64,000 nt of DNA from Dugong dugon (GCA_030035585.1 CM057462.1:145540734-145604733), one strand, 5' to 3'; shown: positions 31,724 to 44,400, counted from the first letter of the stretch. Notes: a model not told the origin generated them from the sequence alone. Numbers and translations are program-made.

Positions 31724-32900
31724 AAACCCATGAAAAAGTTCACATGCCAAATGTAACAATCTTTGTTGGTTACCAGGGATGGGAGGGGTGGGGGGTGGGG
31801 AATACTAAATAGGCAATAGCTAAGCGGTTTCTTGGGTGAAGGGTGAGACAGTACATAATACAGGGAAAACTAGCACAACATGTACAAAGAAAGGTCATGG
31901 AAGCCCCATAGACACATCCAAACTCCCTGAGGGACTGAATTCCTGGGAAGAGGGCTCTGGGGACCATGGTCTCAGGGAACATCTAGCTCAATTGGCATGA
32001 CACAGCTTATAAAGACAATGCTCTACATTCTACCTTGGTGAGTAGTGTCTGGGTTCTTAAAAGCCTGTGAGCGGCCATCTAAGATACTCCACTGGTCTCA
32101 TCCCTTCGGAGCAAGGGTGAATGAAGAGAACAGGATACAAGGAAAAGATTAGTCCAAAGGACTAACTGTCCACAGCTACCAAGGCCTCCACCGGACTGAG
32201 TCTAGATGGTGCCCGGCTACCACCACTGACTGCTCTGACCAGGATCACAACAGAGGGTTCTGGACAGAGCTGGAGAAGGATGTAGAGCATAATTCTAACT
32301 AAAACAAAAAAAGAAAAGATCAAATTTACTGGCCTAAAGGAGACTGGAGAAACCCCGAGAGTATGGCCCCCAGACACGCTTTTAGCTTTGTGGTGAAGTT
32401 ACCTCCAAGGTTCACTGTTCAGCCTGGGAGTGGACAGCCCCCTAAAACCAAATGAGACTAACGAGGTACAGGAGTCCAGTGCCAAGGTCCAGAAGGCATA
32501 AGGGGACAAGGAAACTGGTGATAGGGAACCCAAGGTTGAGTAAGGATATTGTTGATGTGTTGTGAGATTGTTAACCATTGTCATAGGGGAACATTTGTAG
32601 TAACTGTTAAGTGAGAAACTGTTTTGTTCTGTAAGCCTTCATCTTAAGTGAGATTAACAGCACAATTGGAAGAGCATAGTCAGTGTCACTGAACTGTGTA
32701 TGTAGAAATTTTTGACACGGTGTATCTTTGGCTATGTGTATTTTCACCAAAAAAAAAAAAAAAAAGGTTGAGAATTTAGAGGGTTAATATGTTGTGGGGT
32801 TGTTAACCAATGTCATAAAACAACATGTGTACTACTGTTTCATGAGAAACTATTTGTTCTGTAAGCCTTCACCTGAAGTACAAAACAATAAAAAAAAAAA
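31724..32900 (+). other. 3' UTR and poly-A of L1 copy A
   Basis: About 1.2 kb of 3' UTR. It contains a G-rich tract (31,780-31,800), an internal A run (about 32,749-32,765) and two copies of the 'ctgtaagccttc' module (32,629-32,640 and 32,859-32,870, spacing 230). The terminal poly-A is 32,890-32,900. Confidence 0.85.
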
Positions 32901-33004
32901 TTTGTACAGACCAATTTCATTATGTGTAAAAATATTTATTCTTTCTGCTGTGTGCATTAAAATATCTTAACCTATACTGATAGGAAGCTAAGCATATAAT
33001 TTAG

Positions 33005-33168
33005 TATGTCACACAGCACATTTCGTTGTTGGTTGCTGTCAATTCCAACCTTTCAGAAGCAGATTTCCAGGCCTGTCTTCTGAGTCACCTCTGGGTTGGT
33101 TTGAACTGCCCAGTTTTTGGCTAGCAGTCAAGCACTTAGCCATTTGCATCACCCAGGGACTCCACGAC
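33005..33168 (-). mobile_element. Type 2 SINE, internally shortened
   Basis: Minus-strand copy. Read on plus: 'ggttgctgtcaattccaacc', 'ttcagaagcagatttccagg', 'acctctgggttggtttg', 'catcacccagggactcc'. The middle ('gtgtcagagtagaactgtg' region) is missing. Confidence 0.75.
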
Positions 33169-33739
33169 ACACTTTAGTGAGCCATTCTTCAAGTAGAACA
33201 AAGGACCCTGTGAGACTCCATTTAAGTGTGTTTCCCTCTCTATCCTATGGGGAGACTTTCCTCTGTTGTGTTTCCTTTCATTTAATATAAAAAGTTTAGG
33301 TCTCTCCCACTGTCGAGGTATTGTTTTTCTTTTGTTGAAAATCTAAGCCTGTCTTTAAATATTTCACCATACCTTTATGTTAGCTGCAAATTGCATGGAT
33401 TTATAACAATATGTTTGTTTTGTACATATAATGGTGGTTCATATGTGCCTGCTATTCTGAATTTTAATTGCAAATGATATAATCGATGCATTTTCTCCTT
33501 TTCCCTTTCATTTTTTATTCCAAGTCATTTATATTTAGTCAAAACCTCTAAATGGATGTGTTTGTGGCAGGAGTGTCCTATTAGCTGCTAGTTTTTACAG
33601 TAAAATTGAGACTACTGACTTTTGATTAAAAATATGCACAACCCTGTTTCTGCTGACAGATCACATAGTCATACTGCAGACATTGGCTCCCCCCACTCCC
33701 CCCCCTACACTGGATAGTTGAACAGAATAAATGTGGTTG
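33169..33739. other. Unassigned DNA
   Basis: No supported gene or repeat. A C-rich tract 'ccccccactccccccccct'-like lies near 33,690-33,705. Confidence 0.4.
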
Positions 33740-33972
33740 CCAAGAGTATGGGCTCTGGAGCCAGACTGCCTGGATTCAAATCCTGGCTCTGCCACTCAAG
33801 CTGTGTGACCTTGAACAATTCATTTAACCCCATCTAGGCCTTAGTTTTCTCATCTCTGAAATGAAGATTTTAATGATACCCACCTCATGTGTCTGTTAGG
33901 GGAATAAATAAATTAATACTTGTAAAGTGGTTATAACAGTGCCTGAAATAGAGTGATATATAAATATTTAAA
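33740..33972 (+). repeat. MIR SINE, nearly complete
   Basis: One of the best preserved MIRs here: 'gggctctggagccagactgc', 'ttcaaatcctggctctgcc', 'ctgtgtgaccttgaacaa', 'ttagttttctcatctctg', 'ttataacagtgcctgaaat'. Confidence 0.9.
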
Positions 33973-34013
33973 TAAAACCAAAACCAAAAAAACCATTGCT
34001 GTCAATTCTGAGC
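33973..34013 (-). mobile_element. Tiny type 1 SINE 3' end
   Basis: About 40 bases reading on plus 'aaaaccaaaaccaaaaaaac' then 'cattgctgtcaattctgag', the last bases of a minus-strand SINE directly following the MIR. Confidence 0.55.
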
Positions 34014-35710
34014 TAGATAATTAAATAAAGTGTGTTATATATTTTTACATAAAACACACTTTATACATGCATTTCACAGCATCATTTGAAATAATACATT
34101 ATTCCATCATTATAATTATTCATTTAATTCCCTAGGATTGAGGATTATAAAGAACTATTTACTCACTTGCCCACATGCTTGTTAACGCTGGGAATTACCT
34201 TTTTTTTTTTAATTTTGAAATAATTTTAGACTCGAAAAAACTGCAGAAACAGTGCACAGAAGCCCTGGGTTGTCCTGATCTCTATCTCTTATTAGATACG
34301 TTCTTTGGCATTTTATAAAACTGATTGGATATGAATTCTCTGAACTTGCTGCATATGTTGATATGAAGTAATAAAGGAAATGTTGTCAGTTACAGTGACC
34401 ATAACTGAATAAAAAGTTTTGCAGGTCTTAGAACTTAGCCCCAAACCTCAAATAGCACCTGAACATATTGCAAGGAGTACTGTTCAACTGTACGAAAGTC
34501 AATTTTAACACCACAGAATCGAAACAAAATACAATTGCACGCTCACATTTGCAATGTTGTGTTCAGTTCTGGGAAGCACACTATAAAGCAGACACTGAAA
34601 TCCTGAAGAAGGTGCTTAGGGGAAGAATGATGTAAGAGACAGAAGAAACAGTGATATTTAAAGGAGAATAAACTTGAGGGGGCATGGAAGTTATTTTCAG
34701 TAATTATAGTGACGTAATGCCTTTAAGAGGACAACAGTGCATCTGCATAGAGAATTGCAACCAATATGTATGCTATACTAGACTTTTTGCTATTTCATAA
34801 AGACAAAATTTTCCATTGCTATTTTACATAAAAGAGAAAATACTCCAATGAATATAGATGTATAAAAGGGAATAATAATAGCATCCACTTCATAACAAAC
34901 AATGTTCATCACCTGATGCAGTAGCTAGTGTGGCGTTAACACTCACTAAATAGCAGCTATATTATTATCATCATCTTTATTATTATAGTGATAGATTTAC
35001 TGTTTTGGGAAATATTAGATCCATGAGGTTTTAAAAACAGTTTGAAGACTGAAGAGGGAATGTTAAGACTGGGTGGGAGATTAGTCTACATCACCATATT
35101 TCCTTCTTTCCAGATCTGAGATTCAATTATTATAATTGTATATGTATATATGTATATATTTGTATATATAGTATACATGTATGTATGAGACATAATAGAA
35201 AAGTCTCATAATTAATTTAATTCAGATTTTACTTGACCTACCAGAAGGAACTTTCTGATATACGCTTCTTTTTGGAGTAGGAGCTAACTCGGAAGGAAAT
35301 GTCCAAAAAAATCTCGAGATAAAAGAAGAAACAGAGATTGGATAATACATAAACTGGTGAACTGCTTCATGAAAAATACAGAAATAAATAAATAAATTCT
35401 TGCTTTAAGAAAGGAAAAAACAAAGACCATCAATTATTTTGATATTTTTCATTTTTATCTGGTTGGACAGCTATTATGCTGGACAAAAGTGGAATTTTTT
35501 CTAATGGACTTTCTTCTTTTTTTGTGGAGCCATCTTTCCAATTTTCCAACTTTAACATGAGTGGTAAGAGTCACCCTGGATGCCTGGGACCTGACTATGA
35601 ATCAGTCCTTGAGGCATCAATGGAGTCCTCAACCTGTGTCCCTTCTACCCTGATAAATTGCCTGCTCCGAACACCCTATTAAGATGCAGTAAATACTCTG
35701 ATTAACTCTT
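34014..35710. other. Unassigned AT-rich DNA
   Basis: About 1.7 kb without a supported gene. A segment from about 34,201 ('tttttttttaattttgaaat') may be the end of an old interspersed repeat. A (TATA/GTAT)n tract lies at about 35,140-35,190. Confidence 0.4.
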
Positions 35711-35915
35711 ACTAAGGTTGCATAGTGGTTAATCACTCAGATGCTAACTGAAAGGTCAGCAGTCCGAACTTACCAGTGGCTCCAAGAGAGAAAGATGTGG
35801 CAGTCTGCTTTCATTAAGATGACAGCCTTGGAAACCCTGTGGTGCAGTTCTACTCTGTCCTACTGGGTCACTATGACTGGGAATCAACTCAACAGCAATA
35901 GGTTTAGTTTTAAGG
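35711..35915 (+). mobile_element. Type 1 SINE (long form)
   Basis: Contains 'catagtggttaatcactc', 'ctgaaaggtcagcagtccg', 'gaaagatgtggcagtctgc', 'gacagccttggaaaccctg' and 'caacagcaataggttta'. The head is diverged. Confidence 0.85.
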
Positions 35916-36668
35916 CAATACAGTTTTAATATGCTACAACTCCAGACTAACAGATTAATTAACAATTCTTTTTATCCTTATACAAAAATAAAGACTAATG
36001 ATGGAAATTCCAGGAAAAGATGGACACATTAGGTAACGTTGGAAGCATGTTTTAATGCTAGACATAAAATTATATATTTATTAGAGGAAAGAAAGTTGAC
36101 TTGGGGAACATGGAAAGTTATAAGTTAAGAATCAAGCTAAATAAAATGCTGTTGGTGGCTAAATAATATTGACTAGGCCTGGCATAGATATATTTAATAT
36201 TAGGCCAGGTCTATGGTCAGAGTTATGTTTTGCTTGTCAATAGGTGCTGCTTTTCTCCGCCATTCTAGCCCTTGAATGGATCTTTAGCATTTAATATATG
36301 GATGCTTTCTACAGTAGACAGAAGTGATATTGAGAAAAGAACATCATGAGGAGCCAATTTTGACTCCTCATCAGTCTGACAAAGACATGATAAGGTTTTA
36401 GTGTAATGGTAACATTTCTGGAAAAGCACTGGGCCTTGACCTTTACAGAGATCAAGACTTTATGGCTTGGATCATCTCGAATATGGATTCTCTGGAAGTC
36501 ATCCTGTGCAAAGCTGATAACTGAAACTCTTTCAATACCTCTTCATATATATAGAAATGTCAATGCCTAATTTACAGTGCCTTCCAAGGGTCAGAGAAGG
36601 ATAAGGCTGTAATACATAATATCTCAACATTTTATGATTTAATCAATTTTACTGGAATACTAAATTTC
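35916..36668. other. Unassigned DNA
   Basis: About 750 bases with no supported gene or recognised repeat. Confidence 0.4.
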
Positions 36669-36685
36669 AGGACCAAGTCTCTTTC

Positions 36686-37573
36686 TTTCTTTTTTTTTTT
36701 TTTTTAATATATTTTATTGTACTTCAGGTGAAGGCTTACAGAACAAATAGTTTCTCATGAAACAGTAGTACACATGTTGTTTTATGACATTGGTTAACAA
36801 CCCCACAACATATTAAGCCTCTAAATTCTCAACCTTTTTCTTTTTTTTTTTTGATGAAAATACAGATAGCCAAAGATACACCGTGTCAAAAATTTCTACA
36901 TACACAGTTCAGTGACATTGACTACGCTCTTCCAACTGTGCTGTTATTCTCACTTAAGATGAAGGCTTACAGAACAAAATAGTTTCTCATTTAACAGTTA
37001 CTACACATGTTGCCCTATGACAATGGTTAACAATTTCACAACACAACAAGAATATCCTTACTCCACCTTGTGTTCCCTATCACCAGGGGACTTCCTTGTC
37101 CCCTTCTGTCTTCTGGTCCTTGTCGCTGGACTACTGTACCTCATTAGTCTCATTTGGTTTTTTTTTTTTTTTTTAACACCATTTCAAAACTTTTTACTTA
37201 CACATTTAAGTGATATTGACTATGCTCTTCCAATTGTGCTGCCATTCTCGCCCAAGATGAAGGCTTACAGGACAAAACAGCCTCCCATTTAATAGTTACT
37301 ACAGATGTTGCCCTATAGCAGTGGTCAACAATCTCACAACACATCGACAGTGTCCTTACTCAACTTGTGTTCCTTATCATCAGTTTCCTACTCCCCCTCT
37401 GCCTTCTGGCCTTTGTCACCGGACTCCTGTACCTCGTTAGTCCCATTTAGATTTACTGGGCTGTCCACTCCCAGGCTTAACATCAAACCTCGAAGGTAAC
37501 TTCACCTCTGAGCTGAAAGGGTGTCTGGGGGCCACACTCTTGAGGTTTCTCCAGTATTCTTTAGGCCAGTAAG
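36686..37573 (-). mobile_element. L1 copy D: 3'-UTR-only insertion with 17-bp TSD
   Basis: A minus-strand L1 truncated within its 3' UTR (888 bases). A perfect 17-bp TSD, aggaccaagtctctttc, flanks it (36,669-36,685 and 37,574-37,590), with the poly-T of its tail next to the first copy. It carries three copies of the 'gaaggcttacag' module (36,730; 36,961; 37,259) and is closely similar to the 3' UTR of copy B at 39,949-40,827, including the extra module and shared single-base differences. It belongs to the same L1 sublineage. Confidence 0.95.
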
Positions 37574-37590
37574 AGGACCAAGTCTCTTTC

Positions 37591-38431
37591 AATGAGTGAT
37601 TATCTAACACTTTCATACAAAAGTAACAATGTAGGAATGTTCAACCAATTGCTTAAAGTTAATTCAAAATATAATTTCACCCAAGAACACTGAAATGAGG
37701 AAAACTCTGCTAATGAATCAGTGTAATAGAACAAAAGGTCACCAACATGAAAATTAAGTTTAAGAAAGTATTCCAAAAGAAAAACCCAGAGGAATTAATA
37801 GAATAAAGCTTTTTTTTTTTTCAGATTGTAAAAACGAGTCACCCTAATTTTTATACAATCAGTTGCTAAGTGTGGAAGAAAGAGTTAAAAAAAAAATGAA
37901 AGATGATAGTGTTTATAATAGAGCACATCTTCAATAGACTGATGAGCATAAGAATTTAAAGCAATTAAAGTACGTGGTGGGGGGGCCTTTCTCTGAAAAT
38001 ATCAATGATACTTACAGTTAAATCTTTCTAATAGGTAATTATAATTTCTTCACAGCTAGGTAAGTTGACAAGTAAGTTGGAAGTGTTAATATAAATTTCA
38101 TACACTGGTTAGAGCAACTGCAGTCAGGTGGCACCTGTTGTTACTGGAGCACCCATAGCCACCATCCACTCATAACTACATGCCTCAGAAACTTGATCAA
38201 GACTCAAAGTTTTAGTGGGTTTTGGAAATGAAACATGGGTGACTACTACTGAAGTAACTGTCATAAAAATATTTCCAAAGTAAGTGGAAGGTTTATTTTT
38301 TTAACTGTCACTATACTAGTTTGGTTTACCTGGTCTACACTCAGATGAATTCCTTTTATTTCTTTTTGCTTTCATAAAAAGTTAATGCCACCTTTCCTTG
38401 GAGGTGTGATGGCACGTGATTTGGTTAAGCC
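37591..38431. other. Unassigned DNA
   Basis: No supported gene or recognised repeat. A T run near 37,810-37,820 and a G run near 37,977-37,986. Confidence 0.4.
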
Positions 38432-38602
38432 AAAAAAAGAAAAAACCAAACCCATTGCCATTGAGTCAATTCGGACTCACAGCGACCCTACAGGATAGAG
38501 TAGAACTGCCCCAAACAGTTTCCAAGAAGAAGCTGGTGGACTCGAACTACCAACCTTTTGGTTAGCAGCCATAGCTCTTAACGACTGTGCTGCTAGGGCC
38601 TA
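38432..38602 (-). mobile_element. Type 1 SINE (short form)
   Basis: Minus-strand copy. Read on plus: 'accaaacccattgccattga', 'agcgaccctacaggatag', 'ccttttggttagcagcc', 'tgtgctgctagggcc'. Confidence 0.87.
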
Positions 38603-39603
38603 GGTACCTGAATTTTCCTAAGAATGTTATGCCTGCCTTCCATTTATATCTGCGAAGTATATAAGAGCTTGACTGGCTACTTCAAATGTCCACACTCAAA
38701 TTTCACACCATAAATCATTAATTGCTGTACTCTATGGCTCAGTTCTTATCAAAAATTCAGTGACTACCTGAAGAATTTGAAACCTACTTGTACATCTAAA
38801 TAAGTGTTCTATGTTGCTATGACAAAGTAGAAGGGCATTGAAAATAATGTTTTAATAAAGTACTAAAATTTTCAAATTAATTTTTACACAATTCGGAGGA
38901 TTTGTTGAGCTAAATAACCAGAAATAAACACTGGTTCAATATTATTTAATTGCTCTTTTACCTTCTAGAACTTCTTTTGCTTAATTGCATGCATGCTATC
39001 AGTTTGACCTGGAAGGAAGAAGACTCATATATGTACTATTTTATTTACTAAGAATATTGTCAAATAAAACACACCATGTCCTTTTTGTAAGGATTCAGGG
39101 TAACAATTTCTTTAAGCCACCAGTAGCAAAAAATATGTACTTCTGGTTTTCTGGTATTATAAGATTATAAATAATTATATTTACTGTTTGTTTTGACTGA
39201 ATGGAAAATCTGAAATTAAGGTTTTAGCCTCTATTTTTACTGAACATTTCATTATGTAAAATTTCAAATATATGCAAGATAAACAGGTGAAATTCTGCAT
39301 TTCACCACCATGTACCCATCATTAAACTTCAACAATTATCTAGAGTCTCCAGTTTTTATTTCATCTAAACCACTTTTACAATAATAATAAAAATTATTAT
39401 AATCATAGTTTTTCATGTGAAGTGTACATACTTTGAACTGTCAATATTAACTATTCAATTTTGATCCAACCATGTAAGCTAGCGCTCTCTGTATTATGGC
39501 ACAGACCATCTCTATCTTCTCAGACAGTCACCTCAGGTCCCTTCCCAGACAATCTCATTGTGTCTCATTTTAACTAGTAAATAAGTCCTTGTACTATTTA
39601 ACA
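38603..39603. other. Unassigned AT-rich DNA
   Basis: About 1 kb without a supported gene. The piece at about 39,240-39,360 ('caccatgtacccatcatt', 'aacttcaacaattatct') has the look of an old interspersed repeat, but I cannot name it. Confidence 0.4.
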
Positions 39604-39804
39604 AGGGGCCCTGGTGGTACAGTGGTTAAAGCACTGGGCTGTTAACCAAAAGGTCAGTGGTTCGAACCCACTAGTCACTCAGTGGGAGAGAGATGTGACA
39701 GTCTGCTTCCATAAAGATTACAGCCTTGGAAACCCTATGGAACAGTTCTACTCTGTCCTGTAAGGTCACTATGAGTCAGAATCGACTCAACAGCAATGGG
39801 TTTT
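39604..39804 (+). mobile_element. Type 1 SINE (long form), well preserved
   Basis: A near-consensus copy: 'ggccctggtggtacagtgg' with an A box, a perfect B box (ggttcgaaccc at about 39,659-39,669), 'agattacagccttggaaacc', and a 3' end with 'ctatgagtcagaa' (39,769-39,781), ending 'cagcaatgggtttt'. Flanks 'tactatttaa' and 'tgtatttaa' may be the TSD. Confidence 0.9.
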
Positions 39805-39948
39805 TTTTATTGTATTTAATTTAGTTTGTTAGCTTCTTCCCTGTTTTTTTCTTAGTTCTCCTTCCCCCAGACATCTTCTATTTTTAAAATTTTTATATGT
39901 ATTTCTTTAAGCTACCTTAAATATTTTATAAAGTGGCTAAATAATTTT

Positions 39949-41432
39949 TTTTTTATATATATATTTTATTGTACTTCAGGTGAAGGCTTACAGAACAAAT
40001 AGTTTCTCATGAAACAGTAGTACACATGTTGTTTTATGACATTGGTTAACAACCCCACAACATATTAAGCCTCTAAATTCTCAACCTTTTTCTTTTTTTT
40101 TTTTTTTGATGAAAATACAGATAGCCAAAGATAAACCGTGTCAAAAATTTCTACATACACAGTTCAGTGACATTGACTACGCTCTTCCAACTGTGCTGTT
40201 ATTCTCACTTAAGATGAAGGCTTACAGAACAAAATAGTTTCTCATTTAACAGTTACTACACATGTTGCCCTATGACAATGGTTAACAATCTCACAACACA
40301 ACAAGAATATCCTTACTCCACCTTGTGTTCCCTATCACCAGGGGACTTCCTTGTCCCCTTCTGTCTTCTGGTCCTTGTCACTGGACTACTGTACCTCATT
40401 AGTCTCATTTGGTTTTTTTTTTTTTTTTAACACCATTTCAAAACATTTTACTTACACATTTAAGTGATATTGACTATGCTCTTCCAATTGTGCTGCCATT
40501 CTCGCCCAAGACGAAGGCTTACAGGACAAAACAGCCTCCCATTTAATAGTTACTACAAATGTTGCGCTATAACAGTGGTCAACAATCTCACAACACATCG
40601 ACAGTGTCCTTACTCAACTTGTGTTCCTTATCATCAGTTTCCTACTCCCCCTCTGCCTTCTGGCCTTTGTCACCAGACTCCTGTACCTCGTTAGTCCCAT
40701 TTAGATTTACTGGGCTGTCCACTTCCAGGCTTAACATCGAACCTCGAAGGTAACTTCACCTCTGAGCTGAAAGGGTGTCTGGGGGCCACACTCTTGAGGT
40801 TTCTCCAGTATTCTATAGGCCAGTAAATCTGGTCTTTTTTGTGGGGGGAGTTAAAATTTTGTTCTACATCCTTCTCCAGCTCTGTCCAGAACCCTCTGTT
40901 GTGATCCTGGTCAGAGCAGTTAGTGGTGGTAGCCGGGCACCATCTAGCTGTACTGGACTCAGTCCAGTGGAGGCCTTGGTAGCTGTGGACAATTAGTCCT
41001 TTGGACTAATCTTTTCATTGTATCCTGTTCTCTTCATTCTCCCTTGCTCCCGAAGGGATGAGACCAGTGGAGTATCTTAGATGGCCGCTCACAGGCTTTT
41101 AAGACCCCAGACACTACTCACCAAGGTAGAATGTAGAGCATTATCTTTATAAGTAGTGTCATGCCAATTGAGCTAGATGTTCCCCGAGACCATGGTCCCT
41201 AGAGCCCTCCGTCCAACAACTCAGTCCCTCGGGGGGGTTGGATGTGTCTATAGGGCCTCCATGACCTTTCCTTGTGCAGGTTGTGTTAGTTTCCCTTCTA
41301 CTGTGTACTATCTCACCTCTCACCCAAGGTACCACTTATCTATTGCCTATTTAGTATCCCCCCCCCCTCCCCTCCCATCCCTGGTAACCAACAAGGATTG
41401 TTACATTTTTCATGTGAATTTTTTCATGGGTT
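39949..41432 (-). other. 3' UTR of L1 copy B, with an extra module
   Basis: About 1.5 kb, some 300 bases longer than in copies A and C. The extra length is a tandem duplication: the block at about 40,155-40,411 is repeated at about 40,455-40,705, with a T run (40,412-40,428) between. The 'gaaggcttacag' motif occurs at 39,982, 40,216 and 40,513. Confidence 0.88.
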
Positions 41433-44400
41433 TTACAATAGAGGTCTCATACAATATTTGTCCTTTTGTGATTGACTTATTTCACTCAGCATAATGTCCT
41501 CCAATTTCATCCATGTTATGAGATGTTTCACAGATTCATTATTGTTCTTTCTCGTTGCATAGTACTCCATTGTGTGTATGTACCATAGTTTGTGTATCCA
41601 TTCATCTGTTGATGGACATCGAGGTAGTTTCCATCATTTTGCTATTGTGAACAATGCTGCCATGAACATAGGTGTGCACCTGTCTATTCGAGTGATGACT
41701 CTTATTTCTCTAGGATATATTCCTAGGAGTGGGATTGCTGGATCGAATGGTATGTCTATTTCTAGCTTTCTGAGGAAGCGCCATATCATTTTCCAAAATG
41801 CTTGTATCATTTTGCATTCCCACCAGCAGTGTATAAGAGTTCCCGTCTCCCCGCAGCCCCTCCAACATTTGTTATTTCCAGTATTTTTGATTCGTGCCAG
41901 TAATGCCGGGGTGAGATGGTATCTCCTTGTGGTTTTAATTTGCATTTCTCTAATGGCTAGTGATCGCGAGCATTTCCTCATGTGTCTGTTGGCCATTTGA
42001 ATGTCTTGTTTGGTGAAGTGTCTGTTCATTTCATTTGCCCATTTTTTGATAGGATTGTTTGTCTTTTTGTTGTAGAGGTGTTGGACTTTCTCGTAGATGA
42101 TGGAGATTAGACCTTTGTCTGACTTCTACTGTCCAAAAATTTTTTCCCAGTCTGTAGGTTCTCTTTTGACTCTTTTGGTGAAATCTTTTGAATAGCATAG
42201 ATGTTTGATTTTTAGAGGATCCCAGTTATCTAGTTTATCTGTTGGGTTTTTTGTGTTGATGTTTATGGTTTGTATCCTGTTAATGCCATGTATTAAGGCC
42301 TGAAGTGTTGGTCCTATTTTTTCTTCTATGAATTTTATAGTTTGAGGCTTTATATTCAGGTCTTTGATCCATTTTGAAGTAGTTTTTGTATATGGTGTGT
42401 GGTATGGGTCCTGTTTCATTTTTCTACAAACGGATATCCAGTTTTGCCAGCACCATTTGTTAAAAAGACTGTCTTTTCCCCATTTGATGTATTTTGGGCT
42501 CTTGTCGAAGATCAGGTGACCGTAGGTGGATGGATTTACATCTGGGTTCTCAATTCTGTTCCATTGGTCAATGTCTCTGTTGTTGTACCAGTACCAGGCT
42601 GTTTTGAGTACTGTAGGTGTACAGTAGGTTCTCAAGTCAGGTAGTGTGAGTCCTCCAACTTTATTCTTCTTCTTCAGTAGTGCTTTACTTATTCGGGGTT
42701 TCTTCCCTTTCCATATAAAGTTAAAAATTAGTTTTTCCATCTCTTTGAAGAATGTTGTTGGTATTTGTATCGGGAATGCATTGTATTTGTAAATTGCTTT
42801 AGGTAGAATTGCCATTTTCACAATGTTGAGCCTGGCTATCCATGAGCATGGTATGTTTTTCCATTTATGTAGATCCCTTTGGGTTTCATGCAGCAGTGTT
42901 TTGTAGTTTTCTTTGTATAGGTCTTTTACATTCCTGGTCAGATTTATTCCTAAGTATTTTATCTTTTTAGGGGCTATTGAAAATGGTATTGATTTCCTGA
43001 TCTCCTTTTCATCGTTCTCTTTACTGGTGTATAGGAATCCAACTGATTTTTGAATGTTTATCTTGTATCCTGCACTCTGCTGAATCTTTCTATTAGTTCC
43101 AGTAGATTTCTCATGGAGTCTTTAGGGTTTTCTATGTATAGTATCATATCATCTGCAAACAGGGACAGTTTAACTACTTCATTACCAATTTGGATGCCCT
43201 TGATTTCTTTCTCTTGCCTTATTGCTCTAGCTAGAACTTCCAGCACAATGTTAAATAGGAGTGGTGATAAAGGGCATCCTTGTCTTGTTCCTGTTTTCAA
43301 GGGGAATGTTTTCAGCCTCTCTCCATTAAGAATGATGTTGGCTGTTGGTTTTGCATAGATGCCCTTTATTATGTTGAGAAATTTCCCTTCTATACCTATT
43401 TTATTGAGAGCTTTTATCAGGAATGGGTGTTGGACTTTGTCAAATGCCTTTTCTGCGTCAATTGAGATGATCATGTAATTTTTTTCTTTCCTTTTATTTA
43501 TATGGTGGATTACGTTGATGGATTTTCTAATGTTAAACCATTCTTGCATACCTGCTATGAATTCTACTTGGTCGTGGTGTATTATTTTTTTGATTTGATA
43601 CTGAATTCTATTGGCTAGAATTTTGTTCAGAATTTTTGCATCTATATTCATGAGAGATATTGGTCTGTAATTTTCTTTTTTTGTGACGTCTTTGCCTGGT
43701 TTTGGTATCAGCGTTATGCTGGCTTCATAGAATAATTTGGAAGTGTTCCTTCCTCTTCTATGCTCTGAAACAGCTTGAGTAGAACTGGTACAAGCTCTTC
43801 TGTAAATGTTTTGTAGAATTCTCCAGTGAAGCCATCTGGGCCAGGGCTTTTTTTGGTTGGGAGTTTTTTTATTACCTTTTCAATCTCTTCTCCTGTTATG
43901 GGTCTGTTCAGATTTTCAATATCACTTTGTTGTAGTTTGGGTAGGCCGTATGTTTCTAGAAATTTATCCATTTCCTCTAGGTTGTCAAATTTGTTGGAAT
44001 ATAGTTTTTCATAATATTCTGTTATAATCCTTTTTATTTTGGTTGGGTCTGTTGTAATGTCCCCCATTTCATTTCTTATTTGGGTTATTTGTGCCCTCTG
44101 CTGTTTTTCTTTTGTCAGTCTTGCCTGTGGTTTGTCGATTTTGTTGATTCTTTCAAAGAACCAACTTTTGGTTTTGTTGATTCTTTCTATTGTTTTTCTG
44201 TTCTCTATTTCATTGATTTCTGCTCTGATCTTTACTATTTCCTTTCTTCCGGTGGTTGTAGGCTCATTTTGTTGTTCTCTTTCTATTTGTTTGAGTTCTG
44301 TAGTTAATGTTTTGATTTTGTCCCTTTCTTCTTTTTTGATATGTGCATCTATTGCTATAAATTGTCCTCTGAGGACTGCCTTTGCTGTGTCCCAAAGGTT

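Larger units (their letters stand above)
24521..32900 (+). mobile_element. L1 copy A, near full length (plus strand)
   Basis: An about 8.4-kb L1 with 5' UTR (24,521-26,436), ORF1 remnant (26,437-27,487), spacer, ORF2 remnant (27,913-31,723), 3' UTR and poly-A (32,890-32,900). The 5' end aligns with the 5' end of the copy at 48,162, so it is full length or nearly so. Probable TSD: A7T6 before it (24,508-24,520) and A-rich plus TTT after it (about 32,894-32,903); this is low-complexity and thus weak. It is inactive, with stops in ORF1 and several frameshifts in ORF2. Confidence 0.95.

Noticed and set aside
39604-39680. Possible tRNA gene, because of perfect A- and B-box-like sequence
   Set aside because: It is the tRNA-like head of a SINE. 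It lacks a foldable 3' half and is followed by the SINE body.
41572-42000. 142-codon plus-strand frame (also seen at 31,156-31,584 minus and 60,209-60,637 plus)
   Set aside because: It is the antisense shadow of the conserved ORF2 C-terminal region, which is why it recurs in all three L1s.
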